Positions 1 through 8,863 of a DNA stretch of 64,000 bases are shown here, one piece after another. The DNA comes from Clavibacter nebraskensis NCPPB 2581. GTDB taxonomy: Bacteria > Actinomycetota > Actinomycetes > Actinomycetales > Microbacteriaceae. The stretch lies in NCBI RefSeq assembly GCF_000355695.1, contig NC_020891.1:992001-1056000 (forward strand), in the 5' to 3' direction. Under the pieces are notes generated by a model, which was not told where the DNA came from, ran no database searches, and saw only the letters and a program-made list of their open reading frames with translations. Position 1 is the first letter of the stretch, and each line of letters starts with the position of its first letter. The position numbers were made by a program, and so were the translations under genes.

Positions 1-1069
1 GGCCGACCACGGCGAGGCGCTCGCGCGCGGCGGTGTCGGACAGCAGGCCGCCGATGGCCTCGGCGAGGCGCAGCGGGTAGCCGGCGGCGTCCTCGCGGGG
101 CACCACGACGCCCGCATCCGCCGCGACCTCGAGGAGGGCCGGCGCGTCCGAGTGCACGACGGGCGTGCCGAAGGACAGCGCCTCCACGACCGGCAGGCCG
201 AAGCCCTCCGAGAGGCTCGGGTGCACGAAGACCGTGGCGCGGTCGAGGGCGACGGCGAGGTCGGCGTCCGTGAGGGATCCGAGGCTCCGCACGCGCGACG
301 GGTCGATGCCCGCCTCGTCGGCCACCTGCGCGAGCTCGACGTCACCCCACGTGGCGGGGCCCACGATGAGGAGCGGCAGGTCGCCGGTCTCGGGCCGGGC
401 CAGCGCCTCCACGAGCGCCTGGACGCCCTTGCGCGGCTCGAGGCTCCCGACGGTGAGCAGGTAGTCGGCCGGCAGGTCGAGCTCGGCGGCACGGGTGGCG
501 GGATCCTCGGGCAGGGCGAGGCGCGGGCTCACGGCCCCGCCGATCACCCGCACCCGGTCGCCCAGGTCGACGTAGCGCGCCAGCTCCTCGGCCAGCGCGT
601 GCGAGGGCACCACGACGGCGTCGGCGTGCTTGCGCGCGCGCTTGGCCATGGCCTTCGTCCAGGAGACGGAGGCGCTCGTCATGCTCTCGGGGTGCGTCCA
701 CGCGTTGACGTCGTGGATGGTGGCGACGATCTGGTCGTTCGTGTTCACGCGGTCGTGGCGGCGCAGCGGCGCGAGGAGGCCGGGCGCGTGGACCATGCCG
801 GTCGTGCCGGGCGTCGGGAGGCCCAGCTGCCAGGCGCGGGAGAGCTCGCGACGGGGGAGCGGGACGCGCGTGATGCGCGCGAGGCCCGGCAGGCGCGCCT
901 CGAGGTCGGCCGTCTGCTCGGGCGTGATCGCGGAGACGACCCCCTCGACCTCGCACCCGCTGGGCGTCGCGGCGACGATCGCGCTCGTCAGGTCCTCGGC
1001 GTAGCGGCCGATGCCGCCGGGCGTCGGTCCGGTCAGCTGGTCGATAATCACGCGCAGCGTGGTGGTCAC
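1..1069 (-). CDS. GT4-family glycosyltransferase (C-terminus cut by window edge)
   Basis: The reading frame runs leftward from GTG at 1069 and leaves the window without a stop, giving about 356 residues. The N-terminus contains the glycine-rich LTGPTPGGIGRYAEDL loop typical of GT-B enzymes. The middle has LTVGSLEPRKGVQALVEAL, and HPSLSEGFGLPVVEAL carries the EX7E motif of retaining GT4 transferases. It probably transfers a nucleotide-activated sugar onto a lipid-linked glycan at the cytoplasmic membrane face. GGAGG lies 3 bases before the GTG, which is tight but is the best start visible. A TACGAT hexamer about 45 bases upstream may be its promoter. Being next to wzt/wzm and the rml genes suggests a role in a rhamnose-containing wall glycan. 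Donor and acceptor cannot be read from the sequence. Confidence 0.85.
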   Translation of the reverse strand, partial: MTTTLRVIIDQLTGPTPGGIGRYAEDLTSAIVAATPSGCEVEGVVSAITPEQTADLEARLPGLARITRVPLPRRELSRAWQLGLPTPGTTGMVHAPGLLAPLRRHDRVNTNDQIVATIHDVNAWTHPESMTSASVSWTKAMAKRARKHADAVVVPSHALAEELARYVDLGDRVRVIGGAVSPRLALPEDPATRAAELDLPADYLLTVGSLEPRKGVQALVEALARPETGDLPLLIVGPATWGDVELAQVADEAGIDPSRVRSLGSLTDADLAVALDRATVFVHPSLSEGFGLPVVEALSFGTPVVHSDAPALLEVAADAGVVVPREDAAGYPLRLAEAIGGLLSDTAARERLAVVG

Positions 1070-1112
1070 GGTCCTCCATCGCGCGGGTGTCGGGTCGGCC
1101 CGCGGGAGGACC

Positions 1113-1118
1113 ATCGTA
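1113..1118 (-). promoter_or_regulatory. putative -10 hexamer for the GT4 gene
   Basis: TACGAT on the minus strand fits the actinobacterial TANNNT -10 consensus and would give a leader of about 37 bases including the GGAGG site. No convincing -35 is visible. Confidence 0.3.
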
Positions 1119-1163
1119 CCGGCGCGGCGCCCGGGAAACCGGGAGGGCGCGGCGCCGTCGGGC

Positions 1164-1910
1164 TCAGCTCCGGCGCATCCGCTCGACCGCGTCCCTGGAC
1201 GGGCCGTCGAACGCGACCTTCCCGGACTGGATGAGGATCCCGCGCTCGCAGAGGTCCGACACCATGTCGAGGTCGTGGCTCACGACGACCAGGGTCTTCC
1301 CCTGGTCGTGCAGCTCGCGGATCTTCGCGAGGCACTTGCGCTGGAACGGCTCGTCGCCCACCGAGAGGATCTCGTCCACCAGCAGGATGTCGACCTCGGT
1401 GTGGATCGCGACCGAGAACGCGAGCCGCAGGAACATGCCCGAGGAGTAGTGCTTGACCTCGGTGTCGATGAACTTCTCGATCTCGCTGAACTCGACGATC
1501 TGGTCGAAGCGCGCGTCGATCTCGTGCTGCTCCATGCCGAGGATCGCGGCGTTGAGGTAGATGTTCTCGCGGCCCGAGAGGTCGGGGTGGAAGCCCGCGC
1601 CCACCTCGATGAGGCCGGCGATGCGTCCGCGGGCTAGCACCTCGCCGCTGTCGGGCTGGTAGACGCCGGAGATGAGCTTGAGCAGCGTCGACTTTCCGGA
1701 TCCGTTGAAGCCCATGAGGGCCACGGACTCGCCGGGCCGGACGGAGAAACTGACGTCGTCGAGCGCGTCGAAGGTGGAGGCCAGCGGCTTCCGGCGGACG
1801 GCCGCGATGACCGTCTCCTTGATGGAGTGGGTGTGGCGGAGGAGGAACGACTTCCGCACGTTCTCGACGATGATGCGCGGGAGCGCGTCCGACTCAGAGG
1901 TCCTGGGCAA
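1164..1910 (-). CDS. wzt: Polysaccharide ABC exporter ATP-binding protein (Wzt-like)
   Basis: A 248-residue ABC ATPase that powers export of a lipid-linked polysaccharide across the cytoplasmic membrane with the Wzm-type permease encoded just upstream. Walker A is GFNGSGKS (about residues 67-74), the signature is YSSGM, Walker B is ILLVDEIL and the H-loop is SHD. The [11 protein letters not shown] segment before the Walker A region is typical of the Wzt/TagH/RfbE branch. It lacks the long C-terminal carbohydrate-binding domain found in O9a-type Wzt, so it resembles the short form used for wall galactan export in mycobacteria. Its ATG lies inside the permease gene (17-base overlap), implying translational coupling. 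Confidence 0.92.
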   Translation of the reverse strand: MPRTSESDALPRIIVENVRKSFLLRHTHSIKETVIAAVRRKPLASTFDALDDVSFSVRPGESVALMGFNGSGKSTLLKLISGVYQPDSGEVLARGRIAGLIEVGAGFHPDLSGRENIYLNAAILGMEQHEIDARFDQIVEFSEIEKFIDTEVKHYSSGMFLRLAFSVAIHTEVDILLVDEILSVGDEPFQRKCLAKIRELHDQGKTLVVVSHDLDMVSDLCERGILIQSGKVAFDGPSRDAVERMRRS

Positions 1911-2763
1911 AGCGCCCCTCCAGCTTCTTGAAGACGAGCTGCCCGAGCAGGAGGCTCAGGAGCGAGACGCCGAGGGCGATGAACCCGTACACCCAGAGGT
2001 TCGGCGGCAGCTCGCCGGTGCCGCCCGTGGTCGGGTACCAGAACGCGGCGTGGAACAGCTCGACCGCCGCGGTGACGGGGTTGAGCTGGTAGATCACGAG
2101 CAGCCAGTCCGGCAGCACCTTCGCGACCTGCGCGTAGGGGTAGAGCACGGGCGAGGCCCACACGACCACCATGACGATGAGCTCGACGAAGTTCTGCGAG
2201 TCGCGGAAGGAGACGTTCGCGGCGCCGAACAGCATGCCGAGGCCGATGGCCAGCGTGCCGATGATGGCGACCGCGAGGAAGATCCCGAGCACCTGCACCG
2301 GCGTGGGCGCCCAGCCCACGAGGAGACAGACGACGAGCAGGATCACGAGCTGCGGCAGGAAGTTGACGAGCGCCACGAACGTGCTCGACACCGGGAACAG
2401 CTCCCGGGGCAGGTAGATCTTCTTGATCAGCGCCCCGTTGTCCACCAGCGACTTCGTGGAGTTGGAGAAGGCCTCCGTGTAGAAGTTGATGAGGATGATC
2501 CCGGAGAACAGGTAGACGGGGTAGTTCACCTGGTTGCGGTTCAGCTGCAGGAAGACGCCCATCGCCACGAAGAACACGGCGAACTGCGCCGCCGGCTTGA
2601 CGTACGACCAGAGCCAGCCGAGGACGGATCCGCGGTACCTGACCTGGACCTCCTTCTTCACGAGGAGGGAGAGGAGGTAGCGGCGGCGGTACACGTCCAG
2701 GAGCCCCGCGCCCGTGCCGGGCCTCGAGAACTCCCGGGACTGGGAACTCGTCATGCTCGACAC
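1894..2763 (-). CDS. wzm: Polysaccharide ABC exporter permease (Wzm-like, ABC-2 type)
   Basis: An ABC-2 type membrane protein of about 289 residues with roughly six hydrophobic helices. Near the N-terminus it has the amphipathic segment [25 protein letters not shown], diagnostic of the Wzm/TagG/RfbD family. It would form the channel that exports a polyprenyl-linked glycan. I chose GTG at 2763 because GAAGGG lies 9 bases before it; the in-frame ATG at 2754 has no Shine-Dalgarno and is the alternative (286 residues). The open frame continues upstream only as out-of-frame rmlD sequence. The overlap with wzt makes this a two-gene export operon. Confidence 0.9.
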   Translation of the reverse strand: MSSMTSSQSREFSRPGTGAGLLDVYRRRYLLSLLVKKEVQVRYRGSVLGWLWSYVKPAAQFAVFFVAMGVFLQLNRNQVNYPVYLFSGIILINFYTEAFSNSTKSLVDNGALIKKIYLPRELFPVSSTFVALVNFLPQLVILLVVCLLVGWAPTPVQVLGIFLAVAIIGTLAIGLGMLFGAANVSFRDSQNFVELIVMVVVWASPVLYPYAQVAKVLPDWLLVIYQLNPVTAAVELFHAAFWYPTTGGTGELPPNLWVYGFIALGVSLLSLLLGQLVFKKLEGRFAQDL

Positions 2764-2847
2764 GTGATGGTGCCCTTCGGACTGCGTGGGGCTCGCGCGG
2801 GGCGCGGAGCGGGATCGGCTCGGGTGTCCGGGATCGGACCGGACACG

Positions 2848-2853
2848 AGTGTA
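2848..2853 (-). promoter_or_regulatory. putative -10 hexamer for wzm-wzt
   Basis: TACACT on the minus strand lies between the rmlD stop and the wzm start and would give a leader of about 78 bases. It fits TANNNT; the -35 is not clear. It suggests wzm-wzt can be transcribed separately from rmlB-rmlD. Confidence 0.35.
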
Positions 2854-2857
2854 ACCG

Positions 2858-3712
2858 TCAGCGCGCCCGGAGGACGCCGTGCGCGGCGGCGTCGGACAGC
2901 GCCTCGCGCCAGTCGCGGAGCGGCGCGAGGCCCACGCGGGCCCAGGCGTCGTGCCCGAGCACCGAGTAGGCGGGCCGCGGGGCCGGCCGCACGAAGGACG
3001 CGCTGTCGGTGGGGCGCACGCGCTCGGGATCCAGGCCCGCCTCCGCGAAGACGGCCCGCGCGAGCTCGTACCAGGTCGCCTCGCCGGTGGCCGTGCCGTG
3101 GAAGACACCCGCGGGCGCCCCGGCGTCGACCAGCTCGACGATGCGCGCCGCGAGGTCGACCGTCCAGGTGGGCTGGCCGCGCTGGTCGTCGACCACGGAG
3201 ACCGTGTCGTGCGACGCGGCTAGCCGCAGCATCGTGGCGGGGAAGGACGGGCCGCCGGCGCCGTAGAGCCACGCGGTGCGCACGACGCTCGCGCCCTCCG
3301 GGTGGCCCTCGAGCACGAGCCGCTCGCCCTCGGCCTTGGTGCGGCCGTAGGCGGAGACGGGCGCGTGGGGCGCGTCCTCCGGGTAGGGCGAGGTGGCGGA
3401 TCCGTCGAAGACGTAGTCGGTGGACACGTGCACGATCCGCGCGCCCGCGTCGGCGGCCGCGCGCGCGAGCACGCCGGCGCCGGTCGCGTTGATCGCCCGG
3501 GCGGCGTCCTCGTGCTCCTCGGCCGCGTCGACCGCGGTGTACGCGGCGAGGTTGACGACCACGTCGTGACCGGCGACGGCGGCGCGGACGGCGGCCTCGT
3601 CGGTGATGTCGAGCTCGGCGCGCGCGGGCGCCGTCACGTCGTGCGCGGCGAGGGCCGGGAGGAGGTCCTGCCCGAGCATGCCGCGGCCGCCCGCGACGAG
3701 GATCCGGCTCAC
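2858..3712 (-). CDS. rmlD: dTDP-4-dehydrorhamnose reductase
   Basis: A 284-residue short-chain dehydrogenase that performs the last step of dTDP-L-rhamnose synthesis, NAD(P)H reduction of dTDP-4-dehydro-L-rhamnose. The N-terminus SRILVAGGRGMLGQDL has the Rossmann GxxGxxG loop. STDYVFDG and the catalytic YGRTKAEGE (YxxxK) are present, followed by the family motifs RTAWLYG and DQRGQPTWT. The start is GTG at 3712, whose bases form a GTGA overlap with the rmlB stop, so the two are translationally coupled. Length and motifs are complete. Confidence 0.95.
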   Translation of the reverse strand: MSRILVAGGRGMLGQDLLPALAAHDVTAPARAELDITDEAAVRAAVAGHDVVVNLAAYTAVDAAEEHEDAARAINATGAGVLARAAADAGARIVHVSTDYVFDGSATSPYPEDAPHAPVSAYGRTKAEGERLVLEGHPEGASVVRTAWLYGAGGPSFPATMLRLAASHDTVSVVDDQRGQPTWTVDLAARIVELVDAGAPAGVFHGTATGEATWYELARAVFAEAGLDPERVRPTDSASFVRPAPRPAYSVLGHDAWARVGLAPLRDWREALSDAAAHGVLRAR

Positions 3713-4698
3713 GCGGGCAGCTCGGCGCGCGCCTTCAGCGGCTCCCACCACGCGCGGTTGTCGCGGTACCACTGCACGACGTCGGCGAGGCCCTGCTCGA
3801 ATGGCACCTGCGGCGCGTAGCCGAGCTCGCGCTGGATCTTGGAGATGTCGACGGAGTAGCGGAGGTCGTGGCCCTTGCGGTCCTCGACGCGGTCGACGTA
3901 CGACCAGTCGCGGCCGGTGGCGTCGAGCAGCAGCTGCGTGAGCTCGCGGTTGGTGAGCTCGGTGCCGCCGCCGATGTTGTAGATCTCGCCGGGCGCGCCC
4001 TGCACGAGCACGAGGGCGATGCCGCGGCAGTGGTCGTCCACGTGCAGCCAGTCGCGGATGTTGAGGCCCTCGCCGTAGAGCGGCACGTGCTTGTCGTCGA
4101 TGAGGTTCGTGACGAAGAGCGGGATGACCTTCTCGGGGAAGTGGTACGGCCCGTAGTTGTTCGAGCAGCGCGTGATCGACACGTTGAGCCCGTGCGTGCG
4201 GTGGTACGAGCGGGCGAGCAGGTCGCTGCCGGCCTTCGACGCGGAGTAGGGGGAGTTGGGCTCGAGCGGCCGCTCCTCGTCCCACGACCCCTCGGCGATG
4301 GATCCGTAGACCTCGTCGGTGGAGACGTGCACGAAGCGCTTCAGGTCGTGGCGGAGGGCCGCGTCGAGGAGCTTCTGCGTGCCGAGCACGTTGGTCTCGA
4401 CGAAGATGCTCGCGTCGCGGACGGAACGGTCGACGTGGCTCTCGGCCGCGAAGTGCACGACCGCGTCGACCTGCGGGATCCACTCGTCGAGCACGGCGTC
4501 GTCGCGGATGTCGCCCCGGACGAACGTGTACCGCGGGGAGTCGCTGACGGGCGCGAGGTTCTCGAGGTTGCCCGAGTAGGTGAGGGCGTCGAGCACGACG
4601 ACGTCGGCGCCCTCGAGCCCGGCGTAGTCGTCTTGGAGCGCGTGGCGCACGAAGTTGGAGCCGATGAAGCCGGCGCCGCCGGTCACGAGGATCCTCAT
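3709..4698 (-). CDS. rmlB: dTDP-glucose 4,6-dehydratase
   Basis: A 329-residue extended SDR enzyme converting dTDP-glucose to dTDP-4-keto-6-deoxyglucose, step two of the rhamnose pathway. It has the NAD-binding TGGAGFIG (residues 6-13), FAAESHVDRS, the catalytic TDE (127-129) and YSASK (Y151/K155). TRCSNNYGPYHFPEK and the dTDP-binding NIRDWLHVDDH are also present. ATG at 4698 begins MRILVTGGAGFIG; the frame stays open upstream but that part is low-complexity shadow sequence. It is coupled to rmlD by a 4-base overlap. rmlC and rmlA lie on the opposite strand after a GtrA gene. Confidence 0.96.
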   Translation of the reverse strand: MRILVTGGAGFIGSNFVRHALQDDYAGLEGADVVVLDALTYSGNLENLAPVSDSPRYTFVRGDIRDDAVLDEWIPQVDAVVHFAAESHVDRSVRDASIFVETNVLGTQKLLDAALRHDLKRFVHVSTDEVYGSIAEGSWDEERPLEPNSPYSASKAGSDLLARSYHRTHGLNVSITRCSNNYGPYHFPEKVIPLFVTNLIDDKHVPLYGEGLNIRDWLHVDDHCRGIALVLVQGAPGEIYNIGGGTELTNRELTQLLLDATGRDWSYVDRVEDRKGHDLRYSVDISKIQRELGYAPQVPFEQGLADVVQWYRDNRAWWEPLKARAELPA

Positions 4699-4784
4699 GG
4701 AGATGTGTCCTGTCGTCGAGACGCCGGGCGGGTGGGCCGACGTCGGGGGAGAGTCCGCTGCTGTTCGGGGGCGGACCGCCTGCG

Positions 4785-4790
4785 AGTGTA
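4785..4790 (-). promoter_or_regulatory. putative -10 hexamer for rmlB-rmlD
   Basis: TACACT on the minus strand, identical to the hexamer upstream of wzm, lies about 90 bases before the rmlB ATG in the divergent gap with the GtrA gene. Confidence 0.35.
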
Positions 4791-4878
4791 CCGGCGACTG
4801 CCCCCGCGGCCACGTCCCCGTGCGGGGGAGGCGCGGGCCGCACGGCGGATCCCGGGGGTGAGCGGGCAGGATGCGGGG

Positions 4879-5331
4879 ATGGCCGCCTCCCGCATCCGCG
4901 CGCTCCTCCGCGACGAGCGCGTGGCGTTCCTCCTGGTCGGCGGCTTCAACACCGCCTTCGCGTTCCTCCTCTTCGCGGGGCTCGCCGCCACCGCGGGCCG
5001 GGCGCTCGACGCGGCGGGGCTCCCGGTGCTCGGGTCGCTCGTGCCGCTCGCCGGGAGCTACGCCGTGGCCGTGCTCGTGGCGTTCGCCCTGTACCGGCGG
5101 CTCGTGTTCCGCGTCCGCGGCCACGTGCTGCGCGACCTCGCGCGCTTCGTGTCGGTGTACGCCGTGTCCATCACGCTCAACGCCGTCTCGCTGCCGCTGC
5201 TCGTCGCGACGGGCGTCCCGCGTCTCATGGCCCAGGCGCTCATCGTGGTGGTGATCACGCTCATCAGCTACGTCGGGCACCGCTGGTTCTCGTTCCGCCG
5301 GCCCCCCGACGAGGGCCGGGCCGGCCGCTGA
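4879..5331 (+). CDS. GtrA family membrane protein
   Basis: A 150-residue protein with about four transmembrane helices. It carries the GtrA signature DERVAFLLVGGFNTAFAF near the N-terminus and GHRWFSFRRP near the C-terminus. GtrA proteins are thought to flip or hold polyprenyl-phosphate sugars for surface glycan decoration. It starts at ATG 4879 and sits between divergent rmlB and rmlC. A paralogue (19563-20033) shares the N-terminal DERVAFLLVGGFNT and the C-terminal GH-FSFRRP motifs. The substrate is unknown. Confidence 0.85.
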   Translation: MAASRIRALLRDERVAFLLVGGFNTAFAFLLFAGLAATAGRALDAAGLPVLGSLVPLAGSYAVAVLVAFALYRRLVFRVRGHVLRDLARFVSVYAVSITLNAVSLPLLVATGVPRLMAQALIVVVITLISYVGHRWFSFRRPPDEGRAGR

Positions 5332-5343
5332 CCGGCCCGTTGC

Positions 5344-5349
5344 TAGACT
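5344..5349 (+). promoter_or_regulatory. -10 hexamer of a probably leaderless rmlC transcript
   Basis: TAGACT ends 7 bases before the rmlC GTG, so transcription would begin at or next to the start codon. No Shine-Dalgarno precedes the GTG. Confidence 0.45.
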
Positions 5350-5356
5350 GCGACCC

Positions 5357-5962
5357 GTGCAGATCCGAGAGCTCGCCGTGCCCGACGGCTACGAGATCAC
5401 CCCCGTCCAGCGCGCCGACGACCGGGGCGTGTTCCTCGAGTGGTACCGGTTCGACGAGCTCGAGCGCGTCGTGGGCCACCGGCTCGACCTGCGCCAGGCC
5501 AACATGAGCGTCTCGAAGCGCGGCGTCGTCCGCGGCGTGCACTTCGCCGACGTGCCGCGCGGCCAGGCCAAGTACGTGAAGGCCGTCTCCGGCGCCGTGC
5601 TCGACTTCGTCATCGACATCCGCGTCGGATCCCCGACCTTCGGGCAGTGGGACAGCGTGCGGCTGGACACCGAGACCCACAAGGCCGTCTACATCTCCGA
5701 GGGGCTCGGCCACTGCTTCGTCGCGCTGACCGACGACGCGGCCGTCACCTACCTCGTGAGCGACGTCTACAACCCGGGCGCCGAGCACGGGATCGACCCG
5801 CTCGACCCCGAGGTCGGACTCGTCTTCCCCGAGGAGGCGGGCGAGCCGCTCCTCTCCCCGAAGGACCTCGAGGCCCCGACGCTCGCCGAGGCGGCGGCCG
5901 CCGGGCTCCTCCCCACCTGGTCGGACATGCGCGCCTTCCACGACTCCCAGAAAGCGAGCTGA
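5357..5962 (+). CDS. rmlC: dTDP-4-dehydrorhamnose 3,5-epimerase
   Basis: A 201-residue cupin-fold epimerase that inverts C3 and C5 of the 4-keto sugar to give dTDP-4-dehydro-L-rhamnose. The core RGVHFADVPRGQAKYVKAVSGAVLDFVIDIRVGSPTFG matches the RmlC RGxH...K...D pattern, including the active-site His in GVVRGVHF. VYISEGLGHCFVAL and TYLVSDVYNP follow. The start is GTG at 5357 (translated as Met), directly after a TAGACT -10 box. rmlA follows 3 bases after the stop, so rmlC-rmlA form an operon. Confidence 0.95.
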   Translation: MQIRELAVPDGYEITPVQRADDRGVFLEWYRFDELERVVGHRLDLRQANMSVSKRGVVRGVHFADVPRGQAKYVKAVSGAVLDFVIDIRVGSPTFGQWDSVRLDTETHKAVYISEGLGHCFVALTDDAAVTYLVSDVYNPGAEHGIDPLDPEVGLVFPEEAGEPLLSPKDLEAPTLAEAAAAGLLPTWSDMRAFHDSQKAS

Positions 5963-5965
5963 CCC

Positions 5966-6829
5966 ATGAAGGGCATCATCCTGGCCGGCGGCTCCGGCAC
6001 CCGGCTCTGGCCGATCACGAAGGGCATCAGCAAGCAGCTAATGCCGATCTACGACAAGCCGATGATCTACTACCCCCTGTCGACCCTGATGATGGCGGAC
6101 ATCCGCGAGGTGCTCATCATCACGACGCCCGAGTACAACGACCAGTTCCGGGCCCTGCTCGGCGACGGCTCGCACCTCGGCATGCGCATCGAGTACGCGG
6201 TGCAGCCCTCGCCCGACGGCCTCGCGCAGGCCTTCGTCATCGGCGAGGAGTTCATCGGCGACGACTCGGTCGCGCTCGTCCTCGGCGACAACATCTTCCA
6301 CGGGGCCGGCCTCGGCACGAGCCTCCGGAGGAACACCGAGGTCGACGGCGCGCTGATCTTCGCGTACCACGTGGCCGATCCCACGGCCTACGGCGTGGTC
6401 GAGTTCGACGAGGACTTCACGGCCGTGTCCATCGAGGAGAAGCCCGCGGCGCCCAAGAGCGCGTACGCGGTGCCCGGCCTCTACTTCTTCGACAACGACG
6501 TGGTCGAGATCGCGAAGGGCATCGAGCCCAGCGAACGCGGCGAGCTCGAGATCACCGCCGTCAACGACCACTACCTCCAGGCCGGGCGCCTCCACGTGCA
6601 GGTGCTGGACCGCGGCACCGCGTGGCTCGACACCGGCACGTTCGAGAGCATGATGCAGGCCTCCGAGTACGTGAAGGTCATCGAGGACCGTCAGGGCTTC
6701 AAGATCGGCTGCATCGAGGAGATCGCGTACCGCGCCGGCTGGATCGACCGCGACGCGCTCGAGGAGCTCGCGCGTCCGCTCATCAAGAGCGGCTACGGGC
6801 GCTACCTCGTCGCGCTGCTCGAGGCGTAG
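5966..6829 (+). CDS. rmlA: Glucose-1-phosphate thymidylyltransferase
   Basis: A 287-residue nucleotidyltransferase making dTDP-glucose from dTTP and glucose-1-phosphate, the entry step of the rhamnose pathway. The N-terminal signature [30 protein letters not shown] contains the nucleotide-binding loop and catalytic Arg/Lys. VLGDNIFHG and EEKP motifs and [14 protein letters not shown] near residue 220 are also present. The length is standard for the short RmlA class. It is the second gene of the rmlC-rmlA operon. With rmlB and rmlD on the other strand the pathway is complete in this window. Confidence 0.96.
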   Translation: MKGIILAGGSGTRLWPITKGISKQLMPIYDKPMIYYPLSTLMMADIREVLIITTPEYNDQFRALLGDGSHLGMRIEYAVQPSPDGLAQAFVIGEEFIGDDSVALVLGDNIFHGAGLGTSLRRNTEVDGALIFAYHVADPTAYGVVEFDEDFTAVSIEEKPAAPKSAYAVPGLYFFDNDVVEIAKGIEPSERGELEITAVNDHYLQAGRLHVQVLDRGTAWLDTGTFESMMQASEYVKVIEDRQGFKIGCIEEIAYRAGWIDRDALEELARPLIKSGYGRYLVALLEA

Positions 6830-6857
6830 CGCCGCGGCCCGGCTGACCTGGCCGGCG

Positions 6858-7835
6858 TCAGCGGGCGGTGAGCTCGCCGGACTGCAGGCCGGAGACGAGG
6901 GCCTGCGCCGTGATGTGGATCCCGGCGGGCAGCGGCATCGTGTCGCGCTCGTCGAGGTCCGGCCACACGACGCTCTCGAGGCGCAGGTCGACCGCCTGGT
7001 AGCCCGCGAGGGGCGACAGGCCGAGCATCACGTGCGGCCGCGCCTTGCCGAGGGCCGTGAAGTGCCCGAGCAGCGCGCTGATGGTGACGGGCTGGCCGGA
7101 CGCCAGGATCTTGACGACGTGGGCGTCCGCCGGCCGCTGCAGGAGGCGCGCGGTCGCGTCGCGCACGAGGCCGGCGCAGTCGTCGGCGTAGAGGTAGTCG
7201 CGCACCGTCTCGAGCGGCACGTAGATCGACGCCGGCGTGGGGGAGAGGTTGGCGCGGGCCAGCTGCGTGATGAGGCCCTGCGGCTTGCCTACGGCCTGGC
7301 GCGGACCGTACAGGTTCGCGATGCGCCCGATCAGCGTGCGCACGCCGGCGCGCTCGCCGAACGCGCGCACGAGGCCCTCCGCGCGGAGCTTCGCCTCCCC
7401 GTAGGGCGCGAGCGGCCGGGGCTCCGTGTCCTCCGTGAAGGGCGGCTGGGCGGCTCCCGCGTACACGCCGCCCGCGGACGACGAGTAGAACAGCGCGCCG
7501 CCCGGGGCCGGGGCGGTCGCGGCGGCCCGGGCGATCTCGTCGAGCACCGCCTCGAGCTGCCCGAGCTCGTGGTCCAGCTGCGCGCGCGTGCTGCCGGTGA
7601 CCGCGGCGCCCGCGCACCACATGACGGCCCAGCTTCCGGCGGCGCGGCCCGCCTCGAGGAGCCGCTCCGCCTCGGTGCGCGCGGCCGCCCGCATCACGGA
7701 CTCGTCCGTGGTCGACCAGGGCAGCGGCCGGGCGGCGACGGGAGCCCACCGGGGATCCGCCGTCATGGCGTCGAGCAGCGACGCGCCGAGGAGGCCGCGC
7801 GCGCCGATGATCCAGACGGGGACGGCGGACGTCAT
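6858..7835 (-). CDS. NAD-dependent epimerase/dehydratase family protein
   Basis: A 325-residue extended SDR protein. The N-terminus VWIIGARGLLGASLL is a GxxGxxG Rossmann loop. FYSSSAGGVYAG and YGEAK supply the Ser/Tyr/Lys catalytic set, followed by GRIANLYGPRQ and DYLYADD. It probably modifies a nucleotide sugar used in the neighbouring glycan genes, but the substrate cannot be inferred. ATG at 7835 overlaps the TGA of the upstream glycosyltransferase in an ATGA junction. It ends convergently with rmlA. Confidence 0.8.
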   Translation of the reverse strand: MTSAVPVWIIGARGLLGASLLDAMTADPRWAPVAARPLPWSTTDESVMRAAARTEAERLLEAGRAAGSWAVMWCAGAAVTGSTRAQLDHELGQLEAVLDEIARAAATAPAPGGALFYSSSAGGVYAGAAQPPFTEDTEPRPLAPYGEAKLRAEGLVRAFGERAGVRTLIGRIANLYGPRQAVGKPQGLITQLARANLSPTPASIYVPLETVRDYLYADDCAGLVRDATARLLQRPADAHVVKILASGQPVTISALLGHFTALGKARPHVMLGLSPLAGYQAVDLRLESVVWPDLDERDTMPLPAGIHITAQALVSGLQSGELTAR

Positions 7836-8863
7836 ACGTGCCCGCGCGGCGGACGCCCGTGCGGGCCGTCCAGGGGGTCGCGCACGATCAGGTACGCGGG
7901 CCGGCCCTGCGCCATGCCGACCGAGACGCCGATGTACTCGGCGATGATCCCGAGGGAGAACAGGATGATGCCGCTCGACGCGAGGATCGTGACGATGGTC
8001 GACGCCCAGCCGGCGGGCACCGAGTTGTCGGTGAGGCGGCTGACGACGATGACGATCACGAAGATCAGCGCGACGACGAGGAATAGGGCCCCGAGCACGC
8101 TCACGGCCCGGAGGCCCCGCGTGCCGCTGGAGAGCACCATGCGCCAGAAGTGCGAGAACAGGCGGCGGGGCGAGTAGCCGGACTGGCGCTCGCCCTCGTC
8201 GCGGAGGGTGATGTCGCACGTCGAGATGCGGTTCGCGACCCAGCCGAGCGCGATGTCGAGGTACACGCCCGACCCCGCGTACGCCGCGACGCTCCGGCCG
8301 ACGGAGCCGAGCACGAGCCGGTAGCTCTGGAACTGCTCGGCGTCCTGGTCGGAGGACATCGCGTTGAGGGCGACCTTCGCGCCGCGCGACGCGATGTTCC
8401 GCAGGAACCCGTGCGACGGCGTGTTCGTCGGCTTCGCGTAGACGACCGAGGCGAGGTCGCGCATGGCCACGTCGAGCATGTCGGGGATGAAGCCCGGGTC
8501 GTGCTGGCCGTCCTCGTCGAGGGTGACGATCCAGTCGCCGCCTGACGACGCCATGCCCGCGAGCGTCGCGGCGTGCTGCCCGAAGTTGCGGCTCAGCCAG
8601 ATGGGCCGGACGAAGGGGTGCAGGCGCTTGAGCTCGCGGAGGACGCGGGGGGATCCGTCGCGTCCGTTGTCGAAGACGAGGAGCACCTCGGTCACGGCGT
8701 AGCTGTGGCCGTCGCGCGTGATCTGCGGGACGGTGAAGGGCTGGATCTCGGCGATCAGCGCCTCGAGCGTCAGCTCCCCCTGGTACACGGGGATGACGAC
8801 GGAGACGGAGTGGTCGGGGGGCAGCACGTCGGCCCCGGCGTCCCGCGACTCGACGGCGCTCAC
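7832..8863 (-). CDS. GT2 glycosyltransferase with two C-terminal membrane helices (polyprenyl-phosphate sugar synthase type)
   Basis: A 343-residue GT-A enzyme of the DPM1/GtrB type. The N-terminus has VSVVIPVYQGELTLEALIAEI, then FDNGRDGSP, NFGQHAATLAGM and the DEDGQHDPGFIPDML motif that binds metal and nucleotide sugar. The C-terminus has two hydrophobic helices (about residues 250-280 and 285-310), typical of enzymes that load a sugar onto undecaprenyl phosphate. That would fit the two GtrA proteins in the window. GTG at 8863 overlaps the upstream stop (GTGA) and the downstream gene starts at its stop, so three genes here are coupled. Confidence 0.87.
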   Translation of the reverse strand: MSAVESRDAGADVLPPDHSVSVVIPVYQGELTLEALIAEIQPFTVPQITRDGHSYAVTEVLLVFDNGRDGSPRVLRELKRLHPFVRPIWLSRNFGQHAATLAGMASSGGDWIVTLDEDGQHDPGFIPDMLDVAMRDLASVVYAKPTNTPSHGFLRNIASRGAKVALNAMSSDQDAEQFQSYRLVLGSVGRSVAAYAGSGVYLDIALGWVANRISTCDITLRDEGERQSGYSPRRLFSHFWRMVLSSGTRGLRAVSVLGALFLVVALIFVIVIVVSRLTDNSVPAGWASTIVTILASSGIILFSLGIIAEYIGVSVGMAQGRPAYLIVRDPLDGPHGRPPRGHV

